DNA of 64,000 bases from Pantoea sp050157905 (GTDB lineage Bacteria; Pseudomonadota; Gammaproteobacteria; Enterobacterales; Enterobacteriaceae), in the NCBI RefSeq assembly GCF_050157905.1, contig NZ_JBKIWZ010000001.1, forward strand, positions 2,170,001 through 2,234,000, read 5' to 3'. Below are positions 1-8,804 of this stretch, piece after piece (within the stretch, counting starts at the first letter, position 1; each line of letters opens with the position of its first letter). The notes beneath the pieces were generated by a model. The model was not told where the DNA came from, made no database searches, and saw only the letters and a list, made by a program, of their open reading frames with translations. Made by a program: the position numbers and the translations under genes.

Positions 1-1
1 T

Positions 2-1333
2 ATCCGTGCGGCAATCCAGGAAGCGCAGAGCGTGACCGATAAGCCGTCGCTGATTATCTGCCGCACCATTATCGGCTTCGGTTCACCAAACAAGGCCGGT
101 AAAGAGGAGTCACATGGCGCGGCGCTGGGTGAGGCCGAAGTCGCCCTGACCCGTAAGCAGCTCGGCTGGAACTACCCGGCGTTTGAGATTCCGGCTGAAA
201 TCTATCAGCAGTGGGATGCCAAGGCCGCTGGCGCCGAGCGCGAAAAAGCCTGGGATGCGAAATTTGCGGCCTATAAAGCGGCCCATCCTGAGCTGGCGAA
301 AGAGTATGAACGCCGCATGAATGGCGAAATGCCTTCCACATGGGAAACTGAAGCAACCCGCTTCATCCAGGAACTGCAGGCCAACCCGCAAAAAATTGCC
401 AGCCGTAAAGCGTCGCAGAACTCACTGGAAGCCTACGGTAAATTACTGCCGGAATTTCTGGGCGGTTCCGCTGACCTTGCACCGAGTAACCTCACCATCT
501 GGTCAGGCTCAAAATCGATCAAAGAGGACCCGGCCGGTAACTATATCCACTACGGTGTGCGTGAATTCGGGATGACGGCAATTGGTAACGGCATCGCGCA
601 TCACGGCGGCTTTGTTCCCTACACCGCAACCTTCCTGATGTTTGTGGAATATGCGCGTAACGCCGCTCGTATGGCGGCCTTGATGAAGGCCCGCCAGATT
701 CTGGTTTACACTCATGACTCCATCGGCCTGGGCGAAGATGGCCCGACGCACCAGCCGGTAGAGCAAATCGCCAGCCTGCGCCTGACGCCGAACATGAGCG
801 TCTGGCGTCCCTGCGATCAGGTGGAAACCGCGGTGGCATGGAAAGCAGCGATCGAACGCCACCATGGCCCGACCGCGCTGATCCTCTCCCGTCAGAACCT
901 GCTGCAGCCGGAACGTACCCCGGAGCAGATCGACAACATCAAACGCGGTGGCTATGTGCTGAAGGATTGTGAGGGCATGCCAGACGTCATTCTGATCGCT
1001 ACCGGTTCAGAGGTTGAAATCACCTTGGGTGCGGCGGAGAAGCTCACCTCGGGCGGTCACAAGGTCCGTGTCGTGTCACTGCCATCTACTGACCTGTTTG
1101 ATGCGCAGGATGCCGCATACCGCGAATCCGTTCTGCCTTCTGGCGTGAAAGCGCGCGTGGCGGTCGAAGCGGGCATTGCCGATTACTGGTTCAAGTATGT
1201 CGGTCTGGAGGGCGCGATCGTCGGTATGACGACCTTCGGCGAATCCGCGCCAGCAGGCGATCTCTTCGCGGAGTTTGGCTTCACGGTAGAGAACATCGTC
1301 AGCCATGCAGAAGCTCTACTGAAACCTGCGTAA
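2..1333 (+). CDS. tktB: Transketolase TktB, C-terminal part (5' end outside window)
   Basis: The reading frame is open from base 2, so the gene begins upstream of the window; about 443 C-terminal residues are present. Transketolase moves two-carbon ketol units between sugar phosphates in the non-oxidative pentose phosphate pathway, using thiamine diphosphate. The pyrimidine-binding half is visible (GGSADLAPSN, HYGVREFGMTAI, EDGPTHQPVEQ, LSRQNL). Residues such as HHGGFVPYTATF and AALMKARQI match E. coli TktB better than TktA, and the downstream neighbours ypfG and nudK are those of E. coli tktB. A strong hairpin follows the stop codon. Confidence 0.95.
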   Translation: MRAAIQEAQSVTDKPSLIICRTIIGFGSPNKAGKEESHGAALGEAEVALTRKQLGWNYPAFEIPAEIYQQWDAKAAGAEREKAWDAKFAAYKAAHPELAKEYERRMNGEMPSTWETEATRFIQELQANPQKIASRKASQNSLEAYGKLLPEFLGGSADLAPSNLTIWSGSKSIKEDPAGNYIHYGVREFGMTAIGNGIAHHGGFVPYTATFLMFVEYARNAARMAALMKARQILVYTHDSIGLGEDGPTHQPVEQIASLRLTPNMSVWRPCDQVETAVAWKAAIERHHGPTALILSRQNLLQPERTPEQIDNIKRGGYVLKDCEGMPDVILIATGSEVEITLGAAEKLTSGGHKVRVVSLPSTDLFDAQDAAYRESVLPSGVKARVAVEAGIADYWFKYVGLEGAIVGMTTFGESAPAGDLFAEFGFTVENIVSHAEALLKPA

Positions 1334-1340
1334 TACACTG

Positions 1341-1373
1341 GCCCTTCCCGTCGCTGCGGGAAGGGCGTTTTCA
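1341..1373 (+). terminator. Rho-independent terminator after tktB
   Basis: A perfect 10-bp GC-rich stem (1341-1350 with 1357-1366) with a six-base loop is followed by GTTTTC. It lies 8 bases after the tktB stop codon. Confidence 0.85.
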
Positions 1374-1588
1374 GCTTATTGCCCGCCACAGAAAAAAATC
1401 TTCCTGCCCCTCTTCACGCCCTGTGCAAACTGATTACTATAGAGCACCTGTTTAATGCTGCCTCTGCATGGCTGTGCGTCTGTTCCTGCAGTTATTTCGC
1501 AGGAATAACTCCCTGCTGACCGGATCGGTTCCCGCCGGATCAAGGCAGATTTTCACTGAATTTTAGAGCGAAGCCACCTCCGTTGAAC

Positions 1589-2752
1589 ATGCGCACCCCC
1601 TATTTACTGGCCCTGATAGTTTCACTGCTTCCCTTAAAAAGCATGGCGCAGGTCGCGCCCGATCCGCTGCTGGCTTCACAGATTGTCGATCGCTATGCCG
1701 AGCATATCTTCTACGGCAGTGGCGCAACCGGCATGGCGCTGGTGGCGATTGATGGCAATCAGCGGGTCTTTGCCAGCTTTGGTGAAACCCGTCCCGGCAA
1801 CAATGTCCGTCCGCAAAAAGATTCACTGATTCGCATCGCCTCTCTGAGTAAGCTGATGACCAGCGAAGTGATGGTGAAGCTGGCAGAGCGCGGGCAGATT
1901 CGCCTTGACGATCCTCTGAGCAAATATGCGCCTCCCGGCACCCGCGTTCCCGCCTGGAATGGTCAGCCCATTCGCCTGATTAACCTGTCGACCCATACCA
2001 GTGGACTGCCACGTGAGCAGCCAGGCGGCAAAGCGCAGCGGCCGGTGTTTGTCTGGCCGACACGCAGCGAACGCTGGAGCTGGCTGTCACATGCAAACCT
2101 CAAAGCGGCCCCGGGCAGCAGTGCCGCCTATTCCAATCTGGGCTATGATCTGCTCGGCGATGCCCTGTCGCGCGCCAGCGGCACCCCCTATCCTGCCCTG
2201 TTTCAGCAGCTGATCACCCGCCCGCTCGGTATGAAAGATACGACCTTTACGCCGTCACCAGAGCAGTGTGGGCGCCTGATGGTAGCGGAAAAAGGCGCCA
2301 GTCCCTGTAACAACACTCTGGCAGCGATTGGCAGCGGCGGCGTGTACTCTACGCCGGATGATATGGGCCGCTGGATGCAGCAGTTTTTAAACTCTTCAGT
2401 TAACCACCGGACCCCGCAGATCGACCGTCTGCAGACGCTGATTTATCGTCGCGACCAGCTGAATAAAGTGGAAGGTATGGATGTGCCAGGCAAAGCGGAC
2501 GCGCTGGGTATGGGCTGGGTCTATATGGGCCCCCGAAACGGCCGTCCCGGCATTATTCAGAAAACCGGCGGTGGCGGCGGATTCATCACCTATATGGCGA
2601 TGGTGCCGCAGCATAACGTGGGCGTCTTTGTCGTGGTGACCCGCTCGCCGCTGACCCGCTTTACGCCAATGAGCGACGGCGTGAATAATATGCTGGCCGA
2701 ACTGGTCGGCAATCAGTCCGGCTCACCAATGATGGTGCAGGCGATCCGCTAA
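1589..2752 (+). CDS. ampH: AmpH-type penicillin-binding protein / DD-carboxypeptidase-endopeptidase
   Basis: This 387-residue exported serine hydrolase is of the class C beta-lactamase fold. E. coli AmpH is a periplasmic peptidoglycan DD-carboxypeptidase and DD-endopeptidase. The N-terminus (MRTPYLLALIVSLLPLKSMAQ) looks like a signal peptide. The catalytic motifs are SLSK (SxxK), YSN (YxN) and KTGGGGGF (KTG box). IVDRYAEHIFYGSGATGMALV and ETRPGNNVRPQ are hallmarks of AmpH. I chose the ATG at 1589; a TTG two codons upstream is also in frame, and no strong ribosome-binding site favours either. In E. coli ampH is next to sbmA, so it is relocated here. It converges with ypfG, with a 4-bp overlap of stops. 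Confidence 0.9.
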   Translation: MRTPYLLALIVSLLPLKSMAQVAPDPLLASQIVDRYAEHIFYGSGATGMALVAIDGNQRVFASFGETRPGNNVRPQKDSLIRIASLSKLMTSEVMVKLAERGQIRLDDPLSKYAPPGTRVPAWNGQPIRLINLSTHTSGLPREQPGGKAQRPVFVWPTRSERWSWLSHANLKAAPGSSAAYSNLGYDLLGDALSRASGTPYPALFQQLITRPLGMKDTTFTPSPEQCGRLMVAEKGASPCNNTLAAIGSGGVYSTPDDMGRWMQQFLNSSVNHRTPQIDRLQTLIYRRDQLNKVEGMDVPGKADALGMGWVYMGPRNGRPGIIQKTGGGGGFITYMAMVPQHNVGVFVVVTRSPLTRFTPMSDGVNNMLAELVGNQSGSPMMVQAIR

Positions 2753-3822
2753 CGCTGCTGAACATCGCTATCAGGCTGGCTGACCCACAGGGTTGGCCAG
2801 TCGTCACTGCTGTGCCAGGCGTCACAGGTGGACTCTTCCGCATACTCCGCTAACACAAAGCGGGTGCCATCGAACTGCCAGCGAGTGGCAGTGCCGCAAT
2901 CTCCCAGTCCTCGTCCTTTACCGAACGTATAAAGCTGGCCGCTGGCCGCATCATAGTCGGCGTTAATCAGCTCCATCTGCCGGTCACTGGCGCCCGGTGG
3001 CGTGAACGGCAGGGTCAGAGTGATGCCGCGCGCCACATAAGGCGGGCTGCGCGTCACTTCAAACGCCAGATCGATGACGTTATAGGCTCCCCTCTCACAG
3101 CTGACCAGCAGCAGCGCGCGCTGGTCAGTCAGGGGTGCCACGCTGACTTCGCGGCGCAGCGGGTCCAGAGAGCAGGCGTCACTATTTACACGCCAGGTCC
3201 CGTAATCGATTAATCCGCTGGTTTCCTCGCGCGTCAGTGCTGCGGGCGACATAACGGCAGGCGGCAGAGGGGGTAGCGCAGGCGGCGGCGGAACGTCCCA
3301 GCTGGCGCGTTCGCCACGCCTGATCCAGGCACTCATGCTGTTGACCCGTCCCTGCGTATCATCCATCAGCAGCAGAGCTGCCTTCATGCCCCGTAGTGAG
3401 ATGAGCGCATCAGGGTTGTAGGTGAGCTGCAGGGCTTTCGCCTCCATCACCAGATCAAAAAATTCGTCGATGGCGATGGCGTTGCTGGTCGCGAGATGGT
3501 GAGGTTCGACTGTCCAGTGTTTGAGGTCAGGTTGCAGGCGGCGTTGATCGAGCAGCAGATTATCCCTGAGCGGACCGCCGGGTAAGGCGCCACTGTAGGC
3601 GCTGCCATAGTCGATTCGCAGTAACGGACGATCGTTGACGCCCGCATGGCGCGAAATCGTCATCACCAGCCCTTTATCGCCCGGTATATTGCGCGCCACG
3701 CAAAACGCCTGGTTGTTACAGGTAATTTGCCAGTCGTTGAATGACTTTTGCAGTGGTTCTGCCTGAACAGAGGCAACCCACAAAGACGGCAACAGCCACA
3801 GCGACTTCATCCAGTACGACAT
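2749..3822 (-). CDS. ypfG: YpfG-like exported DUF1176 protein
   Basis: A 357-residue protein with a signal peptide (SLWLLPSLWVASVQAEP) followed by a DUF1176 region. FNDWQITCNNQAFCVARN at the mature N-terminus is typical of the family, and paired cysteines suggest periplasmic disulfides. Position between tktB and nudK matches E. coli ypfG. The biochemical function is unknown. A proline-rich stretch (VPPPPALPPLPPAV) near the middle may be a linker. The first ATG (3822) is used; an in-frame Met four codons later is possible. Confidence 0.85.
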   Translation of the reverse strand: MSYWMKSLWLLPSLWVASVQAEPLQKSFNDWQITCNNQAFCVARNIPGDKGLVMTISRHAGVNDRPLLRIDYGSAYSGALPGGPLRDNLLLDQRRLQPDLKHWTVEPHHLATSNAIAIDEFFDLVMEAKALQLTYNPDALISLRGMKAALLLMDDTQGRVNSMSAWIRRGERASWDVPPPPALPPLPPAVMSPAALTREETSGLIDYGTWRVNSDACSLDPLRREVSVAPLTDQRALLLVSCERGAYNVIDLAFEVTRSPPYVARGITLTLPFTPPGASDRQMELINADYDAASGQLYTFGKGRGLGDCGTATRWQFDGTRFVLAEYAEESTCDAWHSSDDWPTLWVSQPDSDVQQR

Positions 3823-3982
3823 TAAGAAGATTGATCTCCGAATAGCCAGAGAGAAGAGGATAGCGCATCAATGGGCCTGTCAGAGTTCGCAATCTGTGAA
3901 CCGGTGCAAAAAGCGCAGTTAACTGCTTAAAAAGCGTACATAAAAGGATAACGTTCTTTTTGTGTCCTTCTCAGCATGAGGA

Positions 3983-4561
3983 TCATGGCGTCAGCCAGCC
4001 CGCGATCAGCGCATGCTGTAACAGCATTACCGTTTTGCCATCACGAATACGACCATCAGCGACCATCGCCAGCGCATCGGGAAAGCGCAGCTCCAGCACA
4101 TCTATCGCCTCATCGTCGACGCCCCCGCCTGCGTTTTCGCGTAGCGATTCATTATATTCGGCAGCAAAAAAGTGGATCAGCTCCGTCACACCGCCCGGCG
4201 ACATGTAACAGGCATAGAGCTTTTCCACCTCGCCCAGCGCATAACCGGTTTCTTCAATCGCCTCTTTACGGATGCACTCTTCCGGGGAGTCATCGTCCAG
4301 CAAACCGGCACAGGCTTCGATCAGCATGCCGCTGTCGTTTCCATTGACGTAGGTGGCGATGCGGAACTGGCGCGTCAGTACCACGCTGTTCTTTTCACGG
4401 TTGTAGAGCAGAATAGTCGCCCCGTTTCCGCGGTCGTAAACCTCACGCTTATGGCGGATTGGTTCACCCCGGCGATCGGCGATCTCGTAGGTGTAGTTGC
4501 GCAGTACAAACCAGTTTTCAGACAGGAGTTTGTCTTTGATGATGTTGATCTTTAACGACAC
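3983..4561 (-). CDS. nudK: GDP-mannose pyrophosphatase NudK (Nudix hydrolase)
   Basis: A Nudix hydrolase that in E. coli splits GDP-mannose to GMP and mannose 1-phosphate. The Nudix box is visible around GLLDDDSPEECIRKEAIEETGY (the GX5EX7REUXEE type). The motifs HKREVYDRGNGATILLYN and CYMSPGGVTELIHFF match E. coli NudK closely. I chose a GTG start at 4561, because it aligns with the E. coli Met1 and has GGAG five bases upstream; this gives 192 residues against 191 in E. coli. A longer frame opens at 4582 but lacks a site. Confidence 0.9.
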   Translation of the reverse strand: MSLKINIIKDKLLSENWFVLRNYTYEIADRRGEPIRHKREVYDRGNGATILLYNREKNSVVLTRQFRIATYVNGNDSGMLIEACAGLLDDDSPEECIRKEAIEETGYALGEVEKLYACYMSPGGVTELIHFFAAEYNESLRENAGGGVDDEAIDVLELRFPDALAMVADGRIRDGKTVMLLQHALIAGWLTP

Positions 4562-4660
4562 GATGACTCCGCTACCACACAAAGGGAGCCTTTCATCATA
4601 GGGGGTGGCAGGCGGGAAAACTATCCTATTTTCGTCTGGCGCGCGGGATGCTGCGCCCGT

Positions 4661-4686
4661 AAAAAAGGCCAGCCCGGAGGCTGGCC
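4661..4686 (-). terminator. Rho-independent terminator after ansP
   Basis: An 8-bp perfect stem (4667-4674 with 4679-4686) is followed on the minus strand by six T. It lies 18 bases past the ansP stop. Confidence 0.9.
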
Positions 4687-4704
4687 TGATGACAACGGAG
4701 TCGA

Positions 4705-6201
4705 TCAGCGAGCGGTGTCGTCAGCCAGCTGTGCAGGCTTCGCATCCTCTTCGTGATGATCGTGTTCTGTCGCAGCAATCGCGTTCACCCGCTTACGCAC
4801 ACCGAACCATCCCAGAACCAGTACCACGGCGATCAATGGAATGGAGGCAATAGTATAGGTGCCGTTCGGGTAGTCAAATGCCATCAGTACCAGCACGCTG
4901 AACAGGAACAGCAGCGTCAGCCATGAGGTAAACGGCGCGCCCGGCAGCTTGAAGCTGACGTCGTCCGCCTTGCCCTCTTTGATCGCTTTGCGCAGACGCA
5001 GCTGGCAGACCACGATAAAGGCCCATGAAGAGATGATGCCCAGTGAAGCGATGTTCAGGACGATCTCAAATACCTGAGAGGGCACGTAGTAGTTCAGTAC
5101 CACACCGATCACGTAGACGCAGATGGTGACCAGAATACCGGCGTAAGGCACCTGCTGACCGTTCATCTTTGACATGAATTTCGGCGCAGAACCGCCCATC
5201 GACATGGAGCGCAGGATACGTCCGGTTGAATAGAGGCCCGAGTTAAGGCTGGAGAGCGCCGCGCTCAGCACCACGATGTTCATGATGCTGCCGATGTAAG
5301 GCACGCCGAGCTTTGAGAAGAAGGTCACGAACGGACTCTGACCCGCCTGGTAAGCGTTCCACGGCAGCAGCAGCACCAGCAGAACAACTGAGCCCACATA
5401 GAACAGGCCGATACGCCAGATCACGCTGTTGATCGCCTTCGGCAGCATGGTCTTCGGGTCTTTACACTCCCCTGCGGCCGTGCCCACCAGCTCGATAGAG
5501 GCAAACGCGAACACCACGCCCTGGATCAGCACCAGCGCAGGCAGCAGGCCGTGCGGGAACAGACCGCCATTATCAGTAATCAGATGGAAGCCGGTGCTGT
5601 TGCCATCCAGCGGTTTGCCGGTGCCCAGGAACACGACGCCTACCACCAGGAAGACCACAATCGCCAGCACTTTAACCAGCGCGAACCAGAATTCCATCTC
5701 AGCAAACCACTTCACGCCAATCATGTTCATGGTGCCAACAATCGCCAGCGCCCCCAGCGCAAAGACCCACTGTGGCACATCGCCAAACGCGCCCCAGTAG
5801 TGCATGTAGAGCGCCACCGCGGTGATGTCGACAATACCGGTCATGGCCCAGTTGACGAAATACATCCAGCCTGCCACGTAGGAGGCCTTCTCACCCAGGA
5901 ACTCACGGGCATAAGAAACGAAGCTGCCACTGCTCGGACGGTGTAACACCAGTTCGCCCAGTGCGCGCAGAATAAAGAAGGAGAAAATGCCACAGACCAG
6001 ATAGATAATGGCTAATGCAGGGCCGGCAGCCTGTAAACGGCCACCTGCGCCCAGGAACAAACCGGTACCGATGGCACCGCCGATCGCAATCATCTGTACG
6101 TGACGGTTACCCATCGCTTTCTGGTAACCGGCATCATGAGAGTTGAGCCAGCGTCGTTTCGCAGCGCGCATCTCGCTTGGGGTTTTCTTGTTAGATTTCA
6201 T
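4705..6201 (-). CDS. ansP: L-asparagine permease AnsP
   Basis: A 498-residue amino acid/proton symporter of the AAT family in the inner membrane, with about 12 hydrophobic segments. The N-terminus AAKRRWLNSHDAGYQKAMGNRHVQMIAIGGAIGTGLFLGAG and the stretch SSLNSGLYSTGRILRSMSMGGSAP are nearly those of E. coli AnsP (499 residues). The start at 6201 has AGGA five bases upstream; the open frame continues 74 codons further without homology. The C-terminus ends in an acidic, histidine-rich tail (ATEHDHHEEDAK). A candidate promoter with a perfect inverted repeat lies about 160 bp upstream. E. coli carries ansP elsewhere. Confidence 0.93.
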   Translation of the reverse strand: MKSNKKTPSEMRAAKRRWLNSHDAGYQKAMGNRHVQMIAIGGAIGTGLFLGAGGRLQAAGPALAIIYLVCGIFSFFILRALGELVLHRPSSGSFVSYAREFLGEKASYVAGWMYFVNWAMTGIVDITAVALYMHYWGAFGDVPQWVFALGALAIVGTMNMIGVKWFAEMEFWFALVKVLAIVVFLVVGVVFLGTGKPLDGNSTGFHLITDNGGLFPHGLLPALVLIQGVVFAFASIELVGTAAGECKDPKTMLPKAINSVIWRIGLFYVGSVVLLVLLLPWNAYQAGQSPFVTFFSKLGVPYIGSIMNIVVLSAALSSLNSGLYSTGRILRSMSMGGSAPKFMSKMNGQQVPYAGILVTICVYVIGVVLNYYVPSQVFEIVLNIASLGIISSWAFIVVCQLRLRKAIKEGKADDVSFKLPGAPFTSWLTLLFLFSVLVLMAFDYPNGTYTIASIPLIAVVLVLGWFGVRKRVNAIAATEHDHHEEDAKPAQLADDTAR

Positions 6202-6342
6202 AGCATTCCTGTTTGTCCGAACCATCAGTCGTTGCCACCCCAGCGCAGGCATAATGCCCCGTGAAATGAGGTGATTTCCTCTATGCGTTGGCCTGTGAGT
6301 GAGGGCCAGGTAACGCGGGAATTTACGGCGATGAATCCTACC

Positions 6343-6369
6343 CGTTCTGCAAGAACGAAGCAAAATATA
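6343..6369 (-). promoter_or_regulatory. Candidate ansP promoter with an inverted repeat at the start region
   Basis: On the minus strand a TATATT -10 candidate (6364-6369) is followed at once by a perfect inverted repeat, CGTTCT-3 nt-AGAACG (6343-6357), placed where transcription would begin. The -35 is weak. The regulator is not known to me. Confidence 0.35.
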
Positions 6370-6421
6370 CCGGGCGGATGCACAGGCTGATTTGTAAGAA
6401 TCCATCCTGATGCACAAAAAC

Positions 6422-6447
6422 AAAAAAACCGGCCAAATCAGGCCGGT
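6422..6447 (-). terminator. Rho-independent terminator after the DUF1471 gene
   Basis: A 7-bp stem ACCGGCC/GGCCGGT (6428-6434 with 6441-6447) with a run of T on the minus strand, 34 bases after the stop codon. Confidence 0.88.
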
Positions 6448-6480
6448 AAACGCTACAGGGATGGAAACAGGAAGGCAGAC

Positions 6481-6753
6481 TTAGCGGTAGATCTCTGCGG
6501 TGCCGCTCCACAGGCTTGAATCGCCGGGATTATCGACACCGATTACACGGTAGTGGCTGGCACCCATCTCCTCCGCTTTTTGCGACAGCTGGCGGCTGGC
6601 GTCATCCAGCGAACCACGAACTCCGGATACGGACACGCTGCCGATGCTCTGCATGTTCTGCGCCTGAGAAGGATCGACCGGCGCGGCGGCAAATGTACCA
6701 AATGAGGTGGCAGCCAAAAGTGCGCCCGCCAGTGCAACAGTCAGTTTTTTCAT
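6481..6753 (-). CDS. DUF1471 (YhcN/BhsA/YdgH family) periplasmic protein
   Basis: A 90-residue exported protein. Signal peptide MKKLTVALAGALLAATSFGTFAA, then the YhcN-like pattern: GSVSVSGVRGSLDDASRQLSQKAEEMGASHYRVIGVDN...SGTAEIYR. Family members (BhsA, McbA, YhcN, YahO) are stress- or biofilm-linked in E. coli; the exact role here cannot be assigned. The start is supported by AAGGAG six bases upstream of ATG 6753; the longer open frame to 6885 is not supported. Monocistronic, with its own terminator. Confidence 0.85.
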   Translation of the reverse strand: MKKLTVALAGALLAATSFGTFAAAPVDPSQAQNMQSIGSVSVSGVRGSLDDASRQLSQKAEEMGASHYRVIGVDNPGDSSLWSGTAEIYR

Positions 6754-6959
6754 TGGATGCTCCTTAATCTGCATTCGGGGATTCGGGTACTCAGTGATGA
6801 CTGGAGAAATTATTGGTGCTGCAATGAAAAGCAACATCGGGCCGGTGTAAACCTGTTCTTTTTTTAACCTTCGAACCGCAGCCATTCCTGGGAACTGTCA
6901 GTTGCGGTCACTTTATGTGCGATATGTAAGGTGGTGTGCGATAAACCGGGAAGGGATCA

Positions 6960-6988
6960 TTGGCGTAACGTGACTGCACTCTTATAAT
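6960..6988 (+). promoter_or_regulatory. Candidate sigma70 promoter of narQP
   Basis: TTGGCG (6960-6965) and a perfect TATAAT (6983-6988) are separated by 17 bp and lie 27 bp before the narQ start. Confidence 0.6.
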
Positions 6989-7015
6989 TCCCGCACTTTA
7001 CACAGGGCTATTCAT

Positions 7016-8704
7016 GTGATTGTTAAACGTTCCGTAACGCAAAGCATCGCTCAGGCGCTCATCGCCATCGTTCTGCTGTCGCTGCTGACAACCGGCCTGG
7101 CACTCATCACGCTGCTCAGCAGCCAGCGTGATGCTGAGGCCATCAATCTGGCGGGCTCCCTGCGTATGCAGAGCTATCGCATGGCCTGGGATGCCAGCCG
7201 TCAGCCGCAGAACCTGTCTGACCATCTGGTGCGCTATCAGCAGACGCTGGATGCGCCGGTGCTGCAGAAACTGGATCGGCCCTGGGTGCCTCGTGAAGTA
7301 AGCATTCGCTATCAGCGACTGCGTGCCGCGTGGCCCGCGCTGCAGCAGCAGCTACAGCGGGGCAACATCATGGACTACGAGCAGCAGATCCCGCTCTACG
7401 TCAGCGAAATCGACCGCTTTGTGCTGGGTCTGCAACGCTATACCGAACTGAAGATGCATCTGGTGGCCGCCAGCAGCCTGGCGGGGGTGATTGCGATTGT
7501 GGCGCTGGCACTGATGACGATCCGTTTTACCCGCCAGCAGGTGGTGCGCCCTCTGAATGCGCTGGTCACAGCCAGCCGGTATGTCGAGAGCGGCAATTTT
7601 GCGTTTCCGCCGCTGCAGGTTGAGCAGCAGAGTGAACTGCGGGTGCTCTCTCACGCCTTCAGCGGCATGGCGGCACGTCTGCACTCGCACTATCAGCTAC
7701 TGGAAAGCACGGTACGCACGAAAACGGAAGAGCTGACCGAGGCCAATCGCACCCTGTCGCTGCTGTATGAAAGCTCGCAGATGCTGACCGCCAGCCCGCT
7801 GCATCCGGCGCTGTTTGAAGCGGTGTTAACCACCGTGCTGGAGCGCGAGAAGCTGACGGCTATCCGGATCGACAGCCCGCCGTTTTCATTCAGTGCCGGT
7901 GATGAACAGGTCCCTGGCCAGTGGTATGCCTTGCCGTTACAGCAGGCCGCCCCCCCTTCCGGCGAACTGCGCTGGCAGACCACTGACCGCTCTCCGTCGG
8001 ACGCGCTGATGCGTAGCCTGGCGGGGATGCTGGGACGAACACTCTGGATCTGGCAGACACAACAGCAGCACCAGCAGATGTTGCTGATTGAAGAGCGCAC
8101 CACTATCGCCCGCGAGTTACATGATTCGCTGGCGCAGTCGCTCTCTTTCTTACGCATCCAGCTGACGCTGCTGCGCCGCACAGTGAATAAAGAGGATCAC
8201 GCTGCGCACACCATTATTGCTGATTTCGACCAGGCGCTGGCTGACGCCTGTCGCCAGCTGCGTGAGCTGCTGACCACCTTCCGCCTCACCATCGAGCAGG
8301 CAGATCTGGTCGCGGCGATGGAGGCGATGATCGCTTCGCTGCAGGAGAAAAGCGCCGCAGTAATCACCTTCCGCCATCAGCATGGCCTTCGGAGCCTGGC
8401 AGCCCAGCAGCAGGTGCATGTTCTGCAGATTGCCCGTGAGGCGTTGCTGAATGCCATCCGGCACGCCAGCGCAACGCGTATCCGGGTGGAGTATCAGCAC
8501 AGCGAAAATGGTGAGCACTTACTGACGATTACAGATGACGGCATTGGCATCGGCAGTACAGATGAACCGCCCGGCCACTACGGACTGACGATCATGACGG
8601 AACGCGCCCAGCGGCTTGGGGGCGAGCTGACCCTCCTCGCCCGGGAGTGCGGTACAGAGGTCAGGCTGCGCTTTCCAGCACAGCCCGCACGCGCACCGGA
8701 GTAA
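7016..8704 (+). CDS. narQ: Nitrate/nitrite sensor histidine kinase NarQ
   Basis: An inner-membrane sensor kinase of 562 residues (E. coli 566). It has TM1 at about 13-35, a periplasmic sensor with the nitrate-binding P-box (RDAEAINLAGSLRMQSYRMAWD, including Arg50), TM2 near 150-170, HAMP, then a HisKA_3 domain with ARELHDSLAQ (phospho-acceptor near His369) and an HATPase ending GHYGLTIMTERAQRLGGELTLL. The start is GTG at 7016, giving MIVKR as in E. coli NarQ; the overlapping ATG at 7014 is followed at once by TGA. narP follows in the same direction about 100 bp on, so sensor and regulator are linked, unlike in E. coli. Confidence 0.93.
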   Translation: MIVKRSVTQSIAQALIAIVLLSLLTTGLALITLLSSQRDAEAINLAGSLRMQSYRMAWDASRQPQNLSDHLVRYQQTLDAPVLQKLDRPWVPREVSIRYQRLRAAWPALQQQLQRGNIMDYEQQIPLYVSEIDRFVLGLQRYTELKMHLVAASSLAGVIAIVALALMTIRFTRQQVVRPLNALVTASRYVESGNFAFPPLQVEQQSELRVLSHAFSGMAARLHSHYQLLESTVRTKTEELTEANRTLSLLYESSQMLTASPLHPALFEAVLTTVLEREKLTAIRIDSPPFSFSAGDEQVPGQWYALPLQQAAPPSGELRWQTTDRSPSDALMRSLAGMLGRTLWIWQTQQQHQQMLLIEERTTIARELHDSLAQSLSFLRIQLTLLRRTVNKEDHAAHTIIADFDQALADACRQLRELLTTFRLTIEQADLVAAMEAMIASLQEKSAAVITFRHQHGLRSLAAQQQVHVLQIAREALLNAIRHASATRIRVEYQHSENGEHLLTITDDGIGIGSTDEPPGHYGLTIMTERAQRLGGELTLLARECGTEVRLRFPAQPARAPE

Positions 8705-8804
8705 CGCGTCAGATCCCGATTTATTAAAGGTTTATGGCAGCAGAGATGGCGGAACCGGACAGGCGGAGGCCCGCCAGCGTCTGACATCAATAAAAGGAGA
8801 AACT

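Noticed and set aside
1490..1510. Inverted repeat AGTTATT/AATAACT upstream of ampH
   Set aside because: Only 7 bp per arm with no promoter near enough to interpret it.
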